64,000 nucleotides of DNA from Rhizobium sp. L43 (GCF_002531725.1 NZ_NWSQ01000001.1:62001-126000), one strand, 5' to 3'; positions 9,094 to 19,345 are shown, counted from the first letter of the stretch. The notes: a model not told the origin generated them from the letters alone. Translations and numbers: made by a program.

Positions 9094-11802
9094 ATGCCAG
9101 ACGACAATCGCGACCAGGCCGGCAGGCCCTCGCCCGATGCGCTTCTCGAAAAAGCCCGGGCGGAGACGCGCGGCCGTCTGAAGATCTTCCTGGGTGCCGC
9201 GCCCGGTGTCGGCAAGACCTACGAGATGCTGATCTCCGGCCGCGCCAAGATCGCCGATGGTCTGGATGTCGTCATCGGCGTCGTCGAGACCCATGGCCGC
9301 AAGGAGACCGAGGCGCTCGTCGCCGGTTTCGAGATCATTCCCCGCGTCGAAATCGACTATAAGGGCCGGCTGCTCGAGGAAATGGACCTCGACGGCATCC
9401 TCGCCCGCCGGCCCGATCTCGTGCTGGTCGACGAACTCGCCCATACCAATGCCGAGGGCAGCCGCCATCCGAAACGCTATCTCGACGTCAGGGAATTGCT
9501 CGATCGCGGCATCGACGTCTATACGACGCTGAACATCCAGCATGTCGAAAGCCTGAACGACGTCGTCTCGCAGATCACCCGCATCCGCGTGCGCGAGACA
9601 GTGCCGGACTCAATCATCGACCTTGCCGACGATGTCGAGATCATCGACCTGACGCCGGACGATCTGATCAAGCGCCTGCATGACGGCAAGGTCTATATGG
9701 CGCGCACCGCCGAGCGGGCGCTGACCAATTATTTCACCCCGGGCAATTTGACAGCGCTCCGGGAACTGGCGCTGCGCAAGACCGCCCAGCGCGTCGACGA
9801 CCAGTTGCTCACCCATATGCAGGCCCACGCCATATCGGGTCCCTGGGCGGCGGGCGAGCGCGTTCTCGTCTCGGTCGACCATCATCCGCGTTCCGCCTCG
9901 CTGGTGCGCTACGCCGCCCGCATGGCCTCGCGGCTGCGCGCGCCTTGGGCTGCCGTCTATATCGAGACCAACCGCTCGATCAATCTGAGCGAGGCCGAGC
10001 GCGACACCGTCGCGGCAACGCTGCGCCTGGCCGAGCAGCTCGGCGGCGAGGCGATCACCATTCCCGGCCGCGAAGTCGCCGAAGAGCTCGTCCGCCACGC
10101 CACCGCCAACAACGTCACCCATATCGTCATCGGCGCCCCGAAGAAGCCGACATGGCGCGACTGGTGGCATCGCTCGATCACCGACGAGCTGATCCGCAAG
10201 ACCGGCGAGATCAGCGTCCATGTCATATCGGGCAACGAGAAGGACGGCACCACCGCGCGCGGCGTCAGGGCGGCCACGACTGCGCCGCCACTGGATTTCA
10301 GGGCCTATCTGCTGGCGACCGGCTATGTCGCCATCGCGCTCGGCGTCAGCGTCGTGCTCGACCAGGTGCTCGACGTGCGCAACCTCGCCCTTGTCTTCCT
10401 GATGGCGGTGCTGACCTCCGCCGTCCTCCACGGCCTGCGGCCGGCGCTTTACAGCTGCATCCTCAGCGCGCTGTCCTTCAACTTCTTCTTTCTGCCGCCG
10501 CGCTACACGCTGACGATCAGCGATCCGGAAAGCGTGCTTGCCCTGTTCTTCTTCCTGGGCGTCGCCATCATCGCTAGCAATCTGACCGCAACGGTGCAGC
10601 GCCAGGCCGCCGCTGCCCGGCAGCGGGCGCGTACGACCGAAGACCTCTATCTCTTCTCCAAAAAACTCGCCGGCACCGGCACGCTCGACGACGTCCTCTG
10701 GGCGACCGCCTTCCAGCTCGCCTCGATGCTGAAGGTTCGCGTCGTGCTGCTGCTGCCCGAAGAGGACGGCATCGCCGTCAAGGCCGGTTATCCCCCCGAT
10801 GATACGCTTGATGATGCCGATATCGCCGCCGCCCGCTGGGCCTGGGAGCACAATCATGCCGCCGGCCGCGGCGCCGATACGCTGCCCGGCGCCAAACGCC
10901 TCTACGTACCGCTCCGAACCGGGCGCGCCGCCGTCGGCGTCATCGGCCTCGACAGCGACCGCCGCGACGGGCCGCTGCTGACGCCCGAACAACAGCGGCT
11001 GCTCGATGCGCTGGCCGACCAGGCGGCCCTTGCCATCGAACGCGTCCAGCTCGTCGCCGATGTCGACCGGGCAAGGCTTGCAGCCGAAGCCGACCGGCTG
11101 CGCTCGGCGCTGCTGACGTCGATCTCGCATGATCTGAAGACGCCGCTTGCCGCCATCCTCGGCGCCGCCGGCACGCTGCGCGACTATTTCGCCGCCATGC
11201 CGGAGGAGGATCGCAGCGACCTGCTCGCAACTGTCGTCGACGAGTCCGAGCGCCTCAACCGTTTCATCGCCAACCTGCTCGACATGACCAAGATCGAATC
11301 CGGCGCGATGGAGCCGAATCATGCGCTGCATTATGCCGGCGATATCATCGGCAGCGCGCTGCGCCGCGCCGCAAAGATCCTCGAGCACCACAAGACCGAG
11401 ATGAGCATTCCCGCCCATCTGCCGATGGTGCGCGTCGATCCGGTGCTGTTCGAGCAAGTGATCTTCAACCTGCTCGACAATGCCGCGAAATACGCGCCCG
11501 AGGGATCGGTGATCCATATCGACGGTTGGGCCGATGCCGACAACGTCGTCCTGCAGGTCTCGGACGAAGGCCCGGGCATCCCGCCGGCCGATCTCAGCCG
11601 CGTCTTCGACACCTTCTACCGTGTGCGCAAGGGCGATCAGGTCCGCGCCGGCACCGGCCTCGGCCTTTCCATCTGCCGCGGCTTCATCGAGGCGATGGGC
11701 GGCACGATCACCGCCGGCAACCGGACGGGCCGTTCGGGCGCCGTCTTCACCATCCGCCTGCCGAAACCCCACGACATTCCGAAACTGGACGAACTCCAAT
11801 GA
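9094..11802 (+). CDS. kdpD: KdpD, potassium/turgor-responsive sensor histidine kinase
   Basis: The ATG at 9094 is preferred over the upstream in-frame GTG at 9058, since AGGAAAG precedes it and the product (902 residues, E. coli 894) starts like other KdpDs. Domains in order: KdpD sensor with Walker A GAAPGVGKT (about 36-44) and Walker B VLVDELAHTN; a USP-like domain (about 250-375); four clustered transmembrane helices (about 400-505); a GAF-like region; HisKA with ISHDLKTP (His679); HATPase_c with NLLDNAAKYAP, DEGPGIPP and GTGLGLSICRG. It phosphorylates KdpE when K+ is low. Its stop overlaps the kdpE start (ATGA). Confidence 0.96.
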   Translation: MPDDNRDQAGRPSPDALLEKARAETRGRLKIFLGAAPGVGKTYEMLISGRAKIADGLDVVIGVVETHGRKETEALVAGFEIIPRVEIDYKGRLLEEMDLDGILARRPDLVLVDELAHTNAEGSRHPKRYLDVRELLDRGIDVYTTLNIQHVESLNDVVSQITRIRVRETVPDSIIDLADDVEIIDLTPDDLIKRLHDGKVYMARTAERALTNYFTPGNLTALRELALRKTAQRVDDQLLTHMQAHAISGPWAAGERVLVSVDHHPRSASLVRYAARMASRLRAPWAAVYIETNRSINLSEAERDTVAATLRLAEQLGGEAITIPGREVAEELVRHATANNVTHIVIGAPKKPTWRDWWHRSITDELIRKTGEISVHVISGNEKDGTTARGVRAATTAPPLDFRAYLLATGYVAIALGVSVVLDQVLDVRNLALVFLMAVLTSAVLHGLRPALYSCILSALSFNFFFLPPRYTLTISDPESVLALFFFLGVAIIASNLTATVQRQAAAARQRARTTEDLYLFSKKLAGTGTLDDVLWATAFQLASMLKVRVVLLLPEEDGIAVKAGYPPDDTLDDADIAAARWAWEHNHAAGRGADTLPGAKRLYVPLRTGRAAVGVIGLDSDRRDGPLLTPEQQRLLDALADQAALAIERVQLVADVDRARLAAEADRLRSALLTSISHDLKTPLAAILGAAGTLRDYFAAMPEEDRSDLLATVVDESERLNRFIANLLDMTKIESGAMEPNHALHYAGDIIGSALRRAAKILEHHKTEMSIPAHLPMVRVDPVLFEQVIFNLLDNAAKYAPEGSVIHIDGWADADNVVLQVSDEGPGIPPADLSRVFDTFYRVRKGDQVRAGTGLGLSICRGFIEAMGGTITAGNRTGRSGAVFTIRLPKPHDIPKLDELQ

Positions 11803-12491
11803 CCGGTTCAGCCGTCAAAATCCTCGTCGTCGACGACGAACCGCCGATCCGCAAGCTGCTCCGCGTCGGCCTGACCGCGCAGGGCTACGAGGTACAGGAA
11901 GCGCCGAACGCGAGCGCCGCCCGTCAGTCGGTCGCCGACGCCATGCCCGATCTTATCGTGCTCGATCTCGGCCTGCCCGACAAATCGGGCCATGACCTCT
12001 TGCAGGAGTGGCGCGACGAAGGCCTCTCCATGCCCGTCATCATCCTCTCCAGCCGCACCGACGAGGCCGGCATCGTCACGGCGCTGGAAAGCGGCGCCGA
12101 CGACTACGTCACCAAACCCTTCGGCGTCAACGAACTCGGCGCCCGCATCCGCGTGGCGCTGCGCCATCGCCTGCAGCAGCAGGGCGAAAAGGCGATCTTC
12201 CAGACCGGCGGGCTGTCGATCGATCTCGTCAAGCGCATCGTCAAGGTCGACGGCCAGGAGATAAAATTATCGCCGAAGGAATACGACATCCTGCGCGTGC
12301 TTGCCCAGCACGCCGGCAAGGTGCTGACACACCAGTTTCTTTTGAAGCAGGTCTGGGGGCCGGCAGCCGATGTGCAGTATCTGCGCGTCTACATCAGGCA
12401 GCTGCGGCAAAAGGTCGAGCAGATTCCCGACCAGCCGCACTATATCACCACCGAGACCGGCGTCGGCTACCGGCTCAGGGAACCGGACTGA
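11799..12491 (+). CDS. kdpE: KdpE, OmpR-family response regulator
   Basis: A 230-residue regulator. The receiver domain has the acidic pair VVDDEPP, the phosphoacceptor Asp56 in LIVLDLGLPD and the conserved Lys in YVTKPFG. The C-terminal winged helix (about 130-228) contains LSPKEYDILRVLAQHAGKVLTH and the ending YITTETGVGYRLRE. It is translationally coupled to kdpD through a 4-base overlap. It should activate the kdp operon, probably through the TTTATA direct repeat at 3911. Confidence 0.96.
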   Translation: MTGSAVKILVVDDEPPIRKLLRVGLTAQGYEVQEAPNASAARQSVADAMPDLIVLDLGLPDKSGHDLLQEWRDEGLSMPVIILSSRTDEAGIVTALESGADDYVTKPFGVNELGARIRVALRHRLQQQGEKAIFQTGGLSIDLVKRIVKVDGQEIKLSPKEYDILRVLAQHAGKVLTHQFLLKQVWGPAADVQYLRVYIRQLRQKVEQIPDQPHYITTETGVGYRLREPD

Positions 12492-12547
12492 CCGCCCGTC
12501 CCTCCCGCTGCCCGTACAGTATCGAGCCCAACACTATCGAGAATGAC

Positions 12548-13003
12548 ATGAACCTTCCCAACATCATCCGGCCGGAGCACACCTTCATCGGCGTGTCGGC
12601 ACCGACGAAATGGCGCGCGCTGCAGACCATAGCGGACAAGGCCGCCAAGGCTTTCTCCGTCGACGGCCAGACCATTCTGAAGGCGCTTGAAGAGCGTGAG
12701 AAGCTCGGCTCCACCGGCATCGGCAATGGCATCGCCATTCCACACGCTGCGATCGACGGCATGAGCAGTCCGCGCGGCCTGCTCCTCCGCTTCGCCCAGC
12801 CGCTGGATTTCGAGGCGATCGACGATATCCCGACCGACATCGCCTTCGTGCTGCTCTTCGGCGAAAACAATCGCGGCGAATATCTGAACGTGCTCTCCGC
12901 CATTGCCAGGCGGCTGCAATCGGACGGTACGCTTGCCGCCATGCGCAAGGCCAGGACGGTCGACGAATTCTATTCCGATTTCATCGCCGATTCACGGGTG
13001 TAA
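12548..13003 (+). CDS. ptsN: PTS EIIA-Ntr-like protein (PtsN family) next to kdpDE
   Basis: A 151-residue PTS EIIA type-2 domain. The phosphorylation site is His66 in GIGNGIAIPHA, and ALEEREKLGSTGIGNG and the VLLFGENNRGEYLNVLSAIARRL helix are typical of nitrogen-type PtsN. It lies 56 bases after kdpE with no terminator seen, so it may be cotranscribed. Unphosphorylated PtsN binds KdpD in E. coli, and the PTS-Ntr of R. leguminosarum is linked to potassium and ABC transport. The position therefore suggests a dedicated potassium-signalling EIIA, perhaps the second ptsN paralogue reported in that species. Confidence 0.85.
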   Translation: MNLPNIIRPEHTFIGVSAPTKWRALQTIADKAAKAFSVDGQTILKALEEREKLGSTGIGNGIAIPHAAIDGMSSPRGLLLRFAQPLDFEAIDDIPTDIAFVLLFGENNRGEYLNVLSAIARRLQSDGTLAAMRKARTVDEFYSDFIADSRV

Positions 13004-13010
13004 CGAGCAT

Positions 13011-13038
13011 AAAAAAGGCGCGGCCCGAAGGCCGCGCC
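13011..13038 (-). terminator. Rho-independent terminator of the porin gene
   Basis: GGCGCGGCC (13017-13025) and GGCCGCGCC (13030-13038) form a perfect 9-bp stem with a 4-base loop. On the minus strand it is followed by six U residues (AAAAAA at 13011-13016), giving a canonical terminator downstream of the leftward porin gene. Confidence 0.88.
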
Positions 13039-13061
13039 CACTCGTCTGCAATCAGACGATC

Positions 13062-14078
13062 TTAGAAGTCACGCTGGAAGCGCAGGAAGCCGGACACTTC
13101 GTCGTCGCCTTCGTCCTCATCGTGATATTGCACGCTGAGCTTCGAACGCAGGTCTTCGACGATCTGATAGTCGACCGTGACACCCGTCGTGTAGGCGCTG
13201 CCGCCGGTGAAGCCGTTGCCGTCGGCCTCGAGAGCGATGTTTTCGAAGTACTGGAAGCCGGGGGTGACCGACCACTTGTCGTTGATCTTCAAGGCGTATT
13301 CTGCTGCGATCGTCCATTCGGACTCTTCGTAGTAGTAGTTGGCGCCGCTTGCCCATACGCCGGCAATGCCGAGCGTGCCCGGGCCGATGTCGGCATAAAC
13401 GATGCCGCGGACAGCGACTTCGCTGGTGTCGGTGTCATAACCGGCAAGCAGATAAGCGCTGATGGCGCCGGCCTTGTAGGAGACCTGGCCTGCGACACCG
13501 AAGTTGTTCGGGCCTTCGCCCGGCTTGGTGGCGTAGTCTTCTTCCAGTTCGTCGACCGAAATGCCGGCCGCGAAAGCGCCGGACTCGTACTGATAACGGA
13601 TCGAGTTGTGGGTGGTCTCGTTGCTGGCGAGCGTATCGGTCTCGCCGCTCATGTCGTCATCCCACCAGCTGTAGAGCTTACCGACGCGAAAACCGGCAAT
13701 GTCGATATAGCCTTCGTCAAGCAGCGCTTCCTGATCGGAGGCGTTGTCGGCATTGTAACGCAGCGTGATGACGCCGGTGAGCGTACCGTACTCGGTGTCG
13801 TTCTTGGTCTGGAAGGTGACCTGACCGCGAGTCCAGAAGTTGACGTCGGAATCGCCGGATATCTGATCACCGAAGCGCACTTCGGTACGGATGTAACCGC
13901 CGATCGAAAGGCATGTTTCCGTCCCCGGAATATAAAAATAGCCGGTACCGTAGGCGTCGCAAACGCGAACATATTCCACGGGCTCGGGTTCCGCCGCCAC
14001 GATGGCGTCGGCAGCGCGGGCTCCGGAGGCCGCGGCAAGGGCGGCAACGGAGGCAAAAAGGATCGTTCTGATATTCAT
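13062..14078 (-). CDS. Rhizobiales outer-membrane porin (RopA/Omp2b type)
   Basis: A 338-residue porin. A signal peptide (MNIRTILFASVAALAAASGARA) precedes mature ADAIVAAEPEPVEYVRVCDAYGTGYFYIP, the hallmark start of the alphaproteobacterial porin family with its VCDAYG...ETCLSIGGYIR motif and Cys pair. Beta-strand-like repeats follow, and the last residue is Phe (FLRFQRDF), as required for BAM insertion. It should form a trimeric general diffusion pore. It is a single gene with its own terminator. The paralogue number cannot be assigned. Confidence 0.9.
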   Translation of the reverse strand: MNIRTILFASVAALAAASGARAADAIVAAEPEPVEYVRVCDAYGTGYFYIPGTETCLSIGGYIRTEVRFGDQISGDSDVNFWTRGQVTFQTKNDTEYGTLTGVITLRYNADNASDQEALLDEGYIDIAGFRVGKLYSWWDDDMSGETDTLASNETTHNSIRYQYESGAFAAGISVDELEEDYATKPGEGPNNFGVAGQVSYKAGAISAYLLAGYDTDTSEVAVRGIVYADIGPGTLGIAGVWASGANYYYEESEWTIAAEYALKINDKWSVTPGFQYFENIALEADGNGFTGGSAYTTGVTVDYQIVEDLRSKLSVQYHDEDEGDDEVSGFLRFQRDF

Positions 14079-14439
14079 TTTGAATGGCCCTAACAGGTTT
14101 GGAATGCGAGGCGCATTTCAAGGGATGCCCCCGCGTAGCGGCCGGTGAATACGACCGCACGGAGGCCATATAGGAATCCGCAAGCGTCATCGCGGCAAAA
14201 ACCTGGCAGAAATCTGCCGAGCATGGCCCTTTCGTGGAGGAACTGTGGCGAAAAAAACACGGACCCGCTGTGGCACGGCGGCGACGGTCGATTGGCCGCG
14301 GCCAACTTCGGCACGTCTATTTCAAAATCATCCCTTAAATGGAATGACATTCTAACGGCAGTGCCGGAACCGGAAGAACCTTTGTTTCATTATACGACTG
14401 ACTTGATAGAGTTTAGACACAAACACGGAGGGTTCCTCA
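14079..14439. other. Divergent promoter region between porin and sbp
   Basis: 361 bases without a gene. The last 100 bases before sbp are AT-rich and end with GGAGG (14429-14433) before its ATG. No copy of the TCTAY-N7-ATAGA dyad found further right was seen here. No operator was recognised. Confidence 0.4.
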
Positions 14440-15465
14440 ATGCAGACACAACGGCTCACCCGGCTCATCGCAGCCGCGGTCATGGCGGGCAGCTTCGCAA
14501 TCGGGAGCATCGCTCCTGCATTCGCGGATCAGACGCTTCTCAACGTTTCCTACGATCCGACCCGCGAATTGTATAAGGATTTCAACGCAGCCTTTGCCGC
14601 CAAGTGGCAGAAGGACACCGGTGAAGCCGTGACGATCCAGGCATCGCATGGCGGCTCCGGCGCCCAGGCCCGCTCCGTCATCGACGGCCTCGACGCCGAC
14701 GTGGTCACGCTGGCGCTCGAAGGCGATATCGACGCCATCGCCAAGAAAACCGGCAAGATCCCGGCCGACTGGAAGTCCAAGTTGCCCAACAATTCGACGC
14801 CCTATACGTCGACGATCGTCTTCCTGGTCCGCAAGGGCAACCCGAAGGGCATCAAGGATTGGGGCGACCTGATCAAGGACGACGTGCAGGTCATCACGCC
14901 CAACCCGAAGACCTCGGGCGGCGCCCGCTGGAACTTCCTGGCCGCCTGGGCATGGGCCAAGCAGGCGAATGGCGGCGACGACGCCAAGGCGCAGGACTAT
15001 GTGACGAAACTGCTGCAGCATGTTCCGGTTCTCGATACCGGCGCCCGGGGTGCTACGACCACCTTCGTCCAGCGCGGCCTCGGCGACGTGCTGCTCGCCT
15101 GGGAAAACGAAGCCTATCTTTCGCTTGAAGAGCTCGGTCCCGACCAGTTCGAGATCGTGACGCCGGCCTTCTCCATCCGCGCCGACCCGCCGGTCGCCGT
15201 CGTCGACGGCAATGTCGACAAGAAGGGCACGCGCAAGGTCGCCGAAGCCTATCTCAACTACCTCTATTCCGACGAGGGCCAGAAGATTGCCGCCAAGCAC
15301 TTCTACCGGCCGATCAAGCCTGAGGCCGCCGATCCGGCCGACATCGCCCGCTTCCCGAAGCTGACGCTGGCGACCATCGACGACTTCGGCGGCTGGAAAG
15401 AAGCACAGCCGAAATTCTTCGGCGATGGCGGGGTATTTGACCAAATCTACAAGCCGGCCCAATAA
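14440..15465 (+). CDS. sbp: Sulfate ABC transporter periplasmic binding protein
   Basis: A 341-residue Sbp/CysP family protein with a signal peptide ending APAFA and a mature start [20 protein letters not shown]. Sulfate-site segments include [28 protein letters not shown], the [16 protein letters not shown] loop and [19 protein letters not shown]. The mature protein contains no Cys and no Met, which is typical of sulfate-starvation proteins. It is the first gene of sbp-cysTWA, nine bases before cysT, and captures sulfate for the CysTWA permease. Confidence 0.95.
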   Translation: MQTQRLTRLIAAAVMAGSFAIGSIAPAFADQTLLNVSYDPTRELYKDFNAAFAAKWQKDTGEAVTIQASHGGSGAQARSVIDGLDADVVTLALEGDIDAIAKKTGKIPADWKSKLPNNSTPYTSTIVFLVRKGNPKGIKDWGDLIKDDVQVITPNPKTSGGARWNFLAAWAWAKQANGGDDAKAQDYVTKLLQHVPVLDTGARGATTTFVQRGLGDVLLAWENEAYLSLEELGPDQFEIVTPAFSIRADPPVAVVDGNVDKKGTRKVAEAYLNYLYSDEGQKIAAKHFYRPIKPEAADPADIARFPKLTLATIDDFGGWKEAQPKFFGDGGVFDQIYKPAQ

Positions 15466-15473
15466 TAGACTTC

Positions 15474-16331
15474 ATGAAAGCACATAGCCCCACGCGGTGG
15501 CGGTTCAAAAGGCCGAGTGTCATTCCGGGTTTCGGAATGGCGCTCGGCCTTACCTTGACCTGGCTCACCCTTCTGATCCTCATCCCGCTCTCGGGCCTTG
15601 CCGTCCGCTCGAGCGCCCTCGGCTGGGAGAAATTCTGGTCGATCGCGTTCGATCAGCGCATATTGAATGCGCTGCGCATCAGCTTCGGCAGCGCCTTCAT
15701 CGCAGCGATCGTCAACGCCGTCTTCGGCATCATCCTCGCCTGGGTGCTGGTGCGTTACCGTTTCCCCGGCAAGCGCATCATCGACGCCATGGTCGACCTG
15801 CCTTTCGCGCTGCCGACCGCCGTCGCCGGCATCGCTTTGGCGGCGCTCTACGCGCCGAACGGATGGGTCGGCCAACTCCTGACGCCGCTCGGCATCAAGA
15901 TTGCCTTTACGCCAGCCGGCATCGTCGTGGCGCTGATCTTCGTCGGCCTGCCCTTCGTGGTCCGCACCGTGCAGCCTGTTATGGAGGAGATCGACAAGGA
16001 AGTGGAGGAGGCCGCTGCGACGCTCGGCGCCAACCGCCTTCAGACGATTTTCCGCGTGCTGCTGCCGGGGCTGGCGCCCGCCGTGCTCACCGGCTTCGCG
16101 CTCGCCTTTGCCCGCGGCGTCGGCGAATATGGCTCGGTCATCTTCATCGCCGGCAACCTGCCGTTCAAATCGGAAATCGCACCGCTGCTGATCATTATCA
16201 AACTCGAAGAATATAATTACGCGGCGGCAACCGGCATCGCGGCGATCATGCTGGTGATCTCGTTCGCCTTGTTGCTCGTCATCAACCTCATCCAGAGCTG
16301 GAGCAGGCGGAGGTATGGCTATGGCGCTTGA
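15474..16331 (+). CDS. cysT: Sulfate ABC transporter permease CysT
   Basis: A 285-residue permease with six predicted helices. The CysT signature includes [26 protein letters not shown] near the N-terminus, [16 protein letters not shown], and the EAA loop [26 protein letters not shown] that docks onto CysA. The last residues overlap the start of cysW, a sign of translational coupling. Confidence 0.94.
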   Translation: MKAHSPTRWRFKRPSVIPGFGMALGLTLTWLTLLILIPLSGLAVRSSALGWEKFWSIAFDQRILNALRISFGSAFIAAIVNAVFGIILAWVLVRYRFPGKRIIDAMVDLPFALPTAVAGIALAALYAPNGWVGQLLTPLGIKIAFTPAGIVVALIFVGLPFVVRTVQPVMEEIDKEVEEAAATLGANRLQTIFRVLLPGLAPAVLTGFALAFARGVGEYGSVIFIAGNLPFKSEIAPLLIIIKLEEYNYAAATGIAAIMLVISFALLLVINLIQSWSRRRYGYGA

Positions 16332-17193
16332 CGCAACCGTTCAACCCGCGAAGCTGCGTTCGGTGACCACCGAACACCGGATCGCACGCTACAGCCTGAT
16401 CATCCTTTCGCTGGTCTTCCTGCTGCTGATCCTGTTCCTGCCGCTCGCCGCCGTCTTCGTCGAGGCCTTCCGCAAGGGTCCCGCCCCCTTCTTCCAGGCG
16501 CTCGCCGACACCGAGACCTTCTCGGCGATCCGTCTGACGCTGATCGTTGCCGGCGTCAGTGTGCCGCTGAACCTCATCTTCGGGGTTGCCGCCGCTTGGG
16601 CGATCGCCAAGTTCGAGTTCAAGGGCAAGGCCTTCCTGACGACGCTGATCGACTTGCCCTTCTCGGTCTCGCCTGTCATATCGGGTCTGGTCTTCGTTCT
16701 GCTGTTCGGCTCCAGCACCTGGCTCGGCCAGTGGTTCAGCGCCCACGACATCAAGATCCTGTTTGCGGTGCCGGGATTGATCCTCGCCACCATGTTCGTC
16801 ACCTTCCCCTTCGTCGCCCGCGAGCTGATCCCACTGATGCAGGAACAGGGAACGGCCGACGAGGAGGCAGCCCTGTCGCTTGGCGCCAGCGGCTGGCAGA
16901 CCTTCTGGTTCGTGACGCTGCCGAATATCAAATGGGGCCTGCTCTACGGCGTGCTGCTCTGCAACGCCCGCGCCATGGGCGAATTCGGCGCCGTCTCGGT
17001 GGTGTCGGGTCACATCCGCGGCCAGACGAACACCATGCCGCTGCAGGTGGAGATTCTCTACAACGAGTATAATTTCACCGGTGCTTTTGCCGTTGCTACG
17101 CTTTTGGCCTTGCTCGCGCTCGTGACTCTTGTTTTGAAGACGCTGCTGGAAATGCGCTATAGCGCTGAAATCGCCGCCAGCCGGCGGCACTGA
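16321..17193 (+). CDS. cysW: Sulfate ABC transporter permease CysW
   Basis: A 290-residue permease. The ATG at 16321 is preferred over 16315 because GGAGG (16309-16313) is then seven bases away. Motifs include [20 protein letters not shown], the EAA loop [26 protein letters not shown], and [19 protein letters not shown], which is diagnostic of CysW. It overlaps cysT by 11 bases and precedes cysA by ten, and forms the heterodimeric channel with CysT. Confidence 0.94.
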   Translation: MALDATVQPAKLRSVTTEHRIARYSLIILSLVFLLLILFLPLAAVFVEAFRKGPAPFFQALADTETFSAIRLTLIVAGVSVPLNLIFGVAAAWAIAKFEFKGKAFLTTLIDLPFSVSPVISGLVFVLLFGSSTWLGQWFSAHDIKILFAVPGLILATMFVTFPFVARELIPLMQEQGTADEEAALSLGASGWQTFWFVTLPNIKWGLLYGVLLCNARAMGEFGAVSVVSGHIRGQTNTMPLQVEILYNEYNFTGAFAVATLLALLALVTLVLKTLLEMRYSAEIAASRRH

Positions 17194-17203
17194 AGGATTT
17201 GGA

Positions 17204-18244
17204 ATGGAAGTACGCGTTCAAAACATTCGCAAGGAATTCGATCGTTTTCCGGCGCTGCACGATGTCTCGCTCGACATCCGCTCCGGCGAGCTGATCGCAC
17301 TGCTCGGCCCTTCGGGCTCCGGCAAGACGACATTGCTGCGGCTGATCGCCGGCCTGGAAAGCCCGACGGAGGGACTGATCTTCTTCGGCGACGAGGATGC
17401 CTCGAAGAAATCGGTGCAGCAGCGCAATATCGGCTTCGTCTTCCAGCATTATGCTCTCTTCCGCTACATGACGGTGCTCGACAACGTCTCCTTCGGGCTG
17501 AAGGTCAGAAACAGCGCGCGGCGGCCGCCCAAGGCCGATATCCGCCGGCGGGCGCTGGAACTGCTCGAACTCGTGCAGCTTTCCGGCCTTGAGAAACGCT
17601 ATCCGGCCCAGCTTTCCGGCGGCCAGCGCCAGCGCGTGGCGCTCGCCCGCGCCATGGCCGTCGAGCCGAACGTGCTGCTGCTCGACGAACCCTTCGGCGC
17701 GCTCGATGCCCAGGTGCGCAAGGATCTGCGCAAGTGGCTGCGCGAGATCCACGACCGCACCGGACACACCACCGTCTTCGTCACCCACGACCAGGACGAG
17801 GCTCTGGAACTTGCCGACCGCGTCGTCGTCATGAGCCAGGGTGCGATCGAACAGGTCGGCACCCCGGATGAGGTTTACGACAATCCGAATTCTCCCTTCG
17901 TCTTCGGCTTCATCGGCCAGTCGAACTGCCTGCAGGTCGAGATATCGGACGGCGACATCCGCTTCGACGGCCGCTCGCTCGGCCTCAATGCCGAGGGCGA
18001 ACCGGATGGCGCGGCCCAGCTCTATTTCCGCCCGCATGACGTCAGGCTCTGCGAATCAGCGGAGAACTGCATTGCCGGTCAGCCGGTCTCCAGCCGTCGT
18101 GTGGCCGGCACCCGTCATATCGAATTGGATATCGGCAACGAGCGCCCGCATATCGAGATCGAACTGCCGCCGAGCGAGGCCGACAGACTCGACCGCAACC
18201 GCGTGGCGTTCAAGCCGACTCGCTGGAAGCTGTTTCGCAGCTGA
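17204..18244 (+). CDS. cysA: Sulfate/thiosulfate ABC transporter ATPase CysA
   Basis: A 346-residue ATPase. Walker A is GPSGSGKTT (about 35-43), the signature LSGGQRQRVALARAMA, Walker B VLLLDEPFGALD, and the switch His lies in VFVTHDQDEALELAD. A C-terminal TOBE domain (about 270-345) follows, typical of CysA. It energises CysTW. No cysB-type regulator is adjacent. A strong inverted repeat follows the stop. Confidence 0.95.
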   Translation: MEVRVQNIRKEFDRFPALHDVSLDIRSGELIALLGPSGSGKTTLLRLIAGLESPTEGLIFFGDEDASKKSVQQRNIGFVFQHYALFRYMTVLDNVSFGLKVRNSARRPPKADIRRRALELLELVQLSGLEKRYPAQLSGGQRQRVALARAMAVEPNVLLLDEPFGALDAQVRKDLRKWLREIHDRTGHTTVFVTHDQDEALELADRVVVMSQGAIEQVGTPDEVYDNPNSPFVFGFIGQSNCLQVEISDGDIRFDGRSLGLNAEGEPDGAAQLYFRPHDVRLCESAENCIAGQPVSSRRVAGTRHIELDIGNERPHIEIELPPSEADRLDRNRVAFKPTRWKLFRS

Positions 18245-18277
18245 TGGAGCGCAAACGGCGCTGTAACGCATTGAGTT

Positions 18278-18313
18278 GCTGCATAATTCCTTAATTTTTG
18301 GGAATTATGCAGC
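18278..18313 (+). repeat. 13-bp inverted repeat after cysA (possible terminator)
   Basis: GCTGCATAATTCC (18278-18290) and GGAATTATGCAGC (18301-18313) are perfect inverted copies around an AT-rich 10-base loop. There is no T-run after the stem, so it could be a terminator, an mRNA stabiliser or a dispersed rhizobial palindrome. It lies in the 225-base gap between cysA and the hydrolase gene. Confidence 0.6.
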
Positions 18314-18469
18314 AGGTGGCCTCAGGGTTCATCGCCGGAATCGCATTTGGCGAGAGTCCCTCAGGCTTTTTGTGATCTAAGGTTGTTTGTATTTCAGTCA
18401 TATGACGAGTAAAAGATTTGCGCGTTAATCATAAAGGGCTGGACTAATCCCGATAGGAGGCACCTGGCG

Positions 18470-19345
18470 TTGAGGGCGGAGATTTCCTTTGGAAAATCCC
18501 TGATCGGGATTTTGTTCGCAGGGCTCGCAGCCACGGGCTGCACGACGACATCGAAACCGGCGGCAACGGCGGCGACCAAAACGAAGCAGGTTAAAACGGC
18601 GAAAGTCGCCTTCAATTATACGGCCAAGGATCGCGACTGCCTGCAGCGCGCGATGTATTTCGAATCGCGGCATTCGGACGAAGACGGCTATCTGGCTGTC
18701 GGCACCGTCGTCATCAACAGGCTCACCTCAGGCGCTTATCCTCCGTCGATCTGCGGCGTCGTCGCCCAGGAGAAGCAGTTTGCGCCCGGCGTGATGACGC
18801 GCGAAGTCAAGCAGCAGGCCGAACCGGAGCTGGCGACTGCGGCCGATGCGATCCTCCTGAAGGGTGCACGCCATCCTGCGGTGAAGGATGCGATGTTCTT
18901 CCACACCGACGGGCTGAAATTCCCCTACGACAACATGCATTATGTGGCGGTCGCCGGCGGCAACGCCTTCTACGAGAAGCGCGACTCCAACGGCATGCTT
19001 CAAACACCGCCGCCGCTACCCTCCTATGAGGTGGCGATGAATTATGTGCCCGGCGAAAGCATGCTGCCGCCGCAATTCGAGGCGCTGATACCCTCGGCCG
19101 TTCCCGTTCCCCTCCCGGCGCCGGACCCGATGGCAACGGCGAGCACGATGTCCCCGGTTAATATGGCCCCTGCGGCACGTATGGCGCCCATCGCAAATCC
19201 CATGCCGATGCCGATCACGGCGCCAGTGACTTCGCCGGTAACCGCGATCGAACCCGAGCCAGGCATGCCGATCGCGATCCCCACGCCCCGCCCCGCCTAC
19301 GACAGCGTGATGCTACGCGGGGCTATCCCGGCGAACGGCGGCTAA
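18470..19345 (+). CDS. SleB-type cell wall hydrolase, probable lipoprotein
   Basis: The TTG start at 18470 is supported by AGGAGG at 18455-18460. The N-terminus is a short signal with a weak lipobox (GLAATGC), giving a possible lipid-anchored Cys. The Hydrolase_2 (SleB/CwlJ) domain spans about 45-175, with DRDCLQRAMYFESRHSDEDGYLAVGTVVINR, the catalytic Glu in YFES, and CGVVAQEKQFAP. The C-terminal 90 residues are low-complexity, rich in Pro, Met and Ala (PMPMPITAPVT), probably a flexible wall-spanning tail. It should cleave peptidoglycan, either as amidase or lytic transglycosylase. It converges on pepT. Confidence 0.85.
   Translation: MRAEISFGKSLIGILFAGLAATGCTTTSKPAATAATKTKQVKTAKVAFNYTAKDRDCLQRAMYFESRHSDEDGYLAVGTVVINRLTSGAYPPSICGVVAQEKQFAPGVMTREVKQQAEPELATAADAILLKGARHPAVKDAMFFHTDGLKFPYDNMHYVAVAGGNAFYEKRDSNGMLQTPPPLPSYEVAMNYVPGESMLPPQFEALIPSAVPVPLPAPDPMATASTMSPVNMAPAARMAPIANPMPMPITAPVTSPVTAIEPEPGMPIAIPTPRPAYDSVMLRGAIPANGG

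Noticed and set aside
9610..11799. Very long minus-strand ORF (729 codons) opposite kdpD
   Set aside because: It mirrors the kdpD reading frame and arises from GC-rich third positions; its translation is low-complexity and matches nothing.
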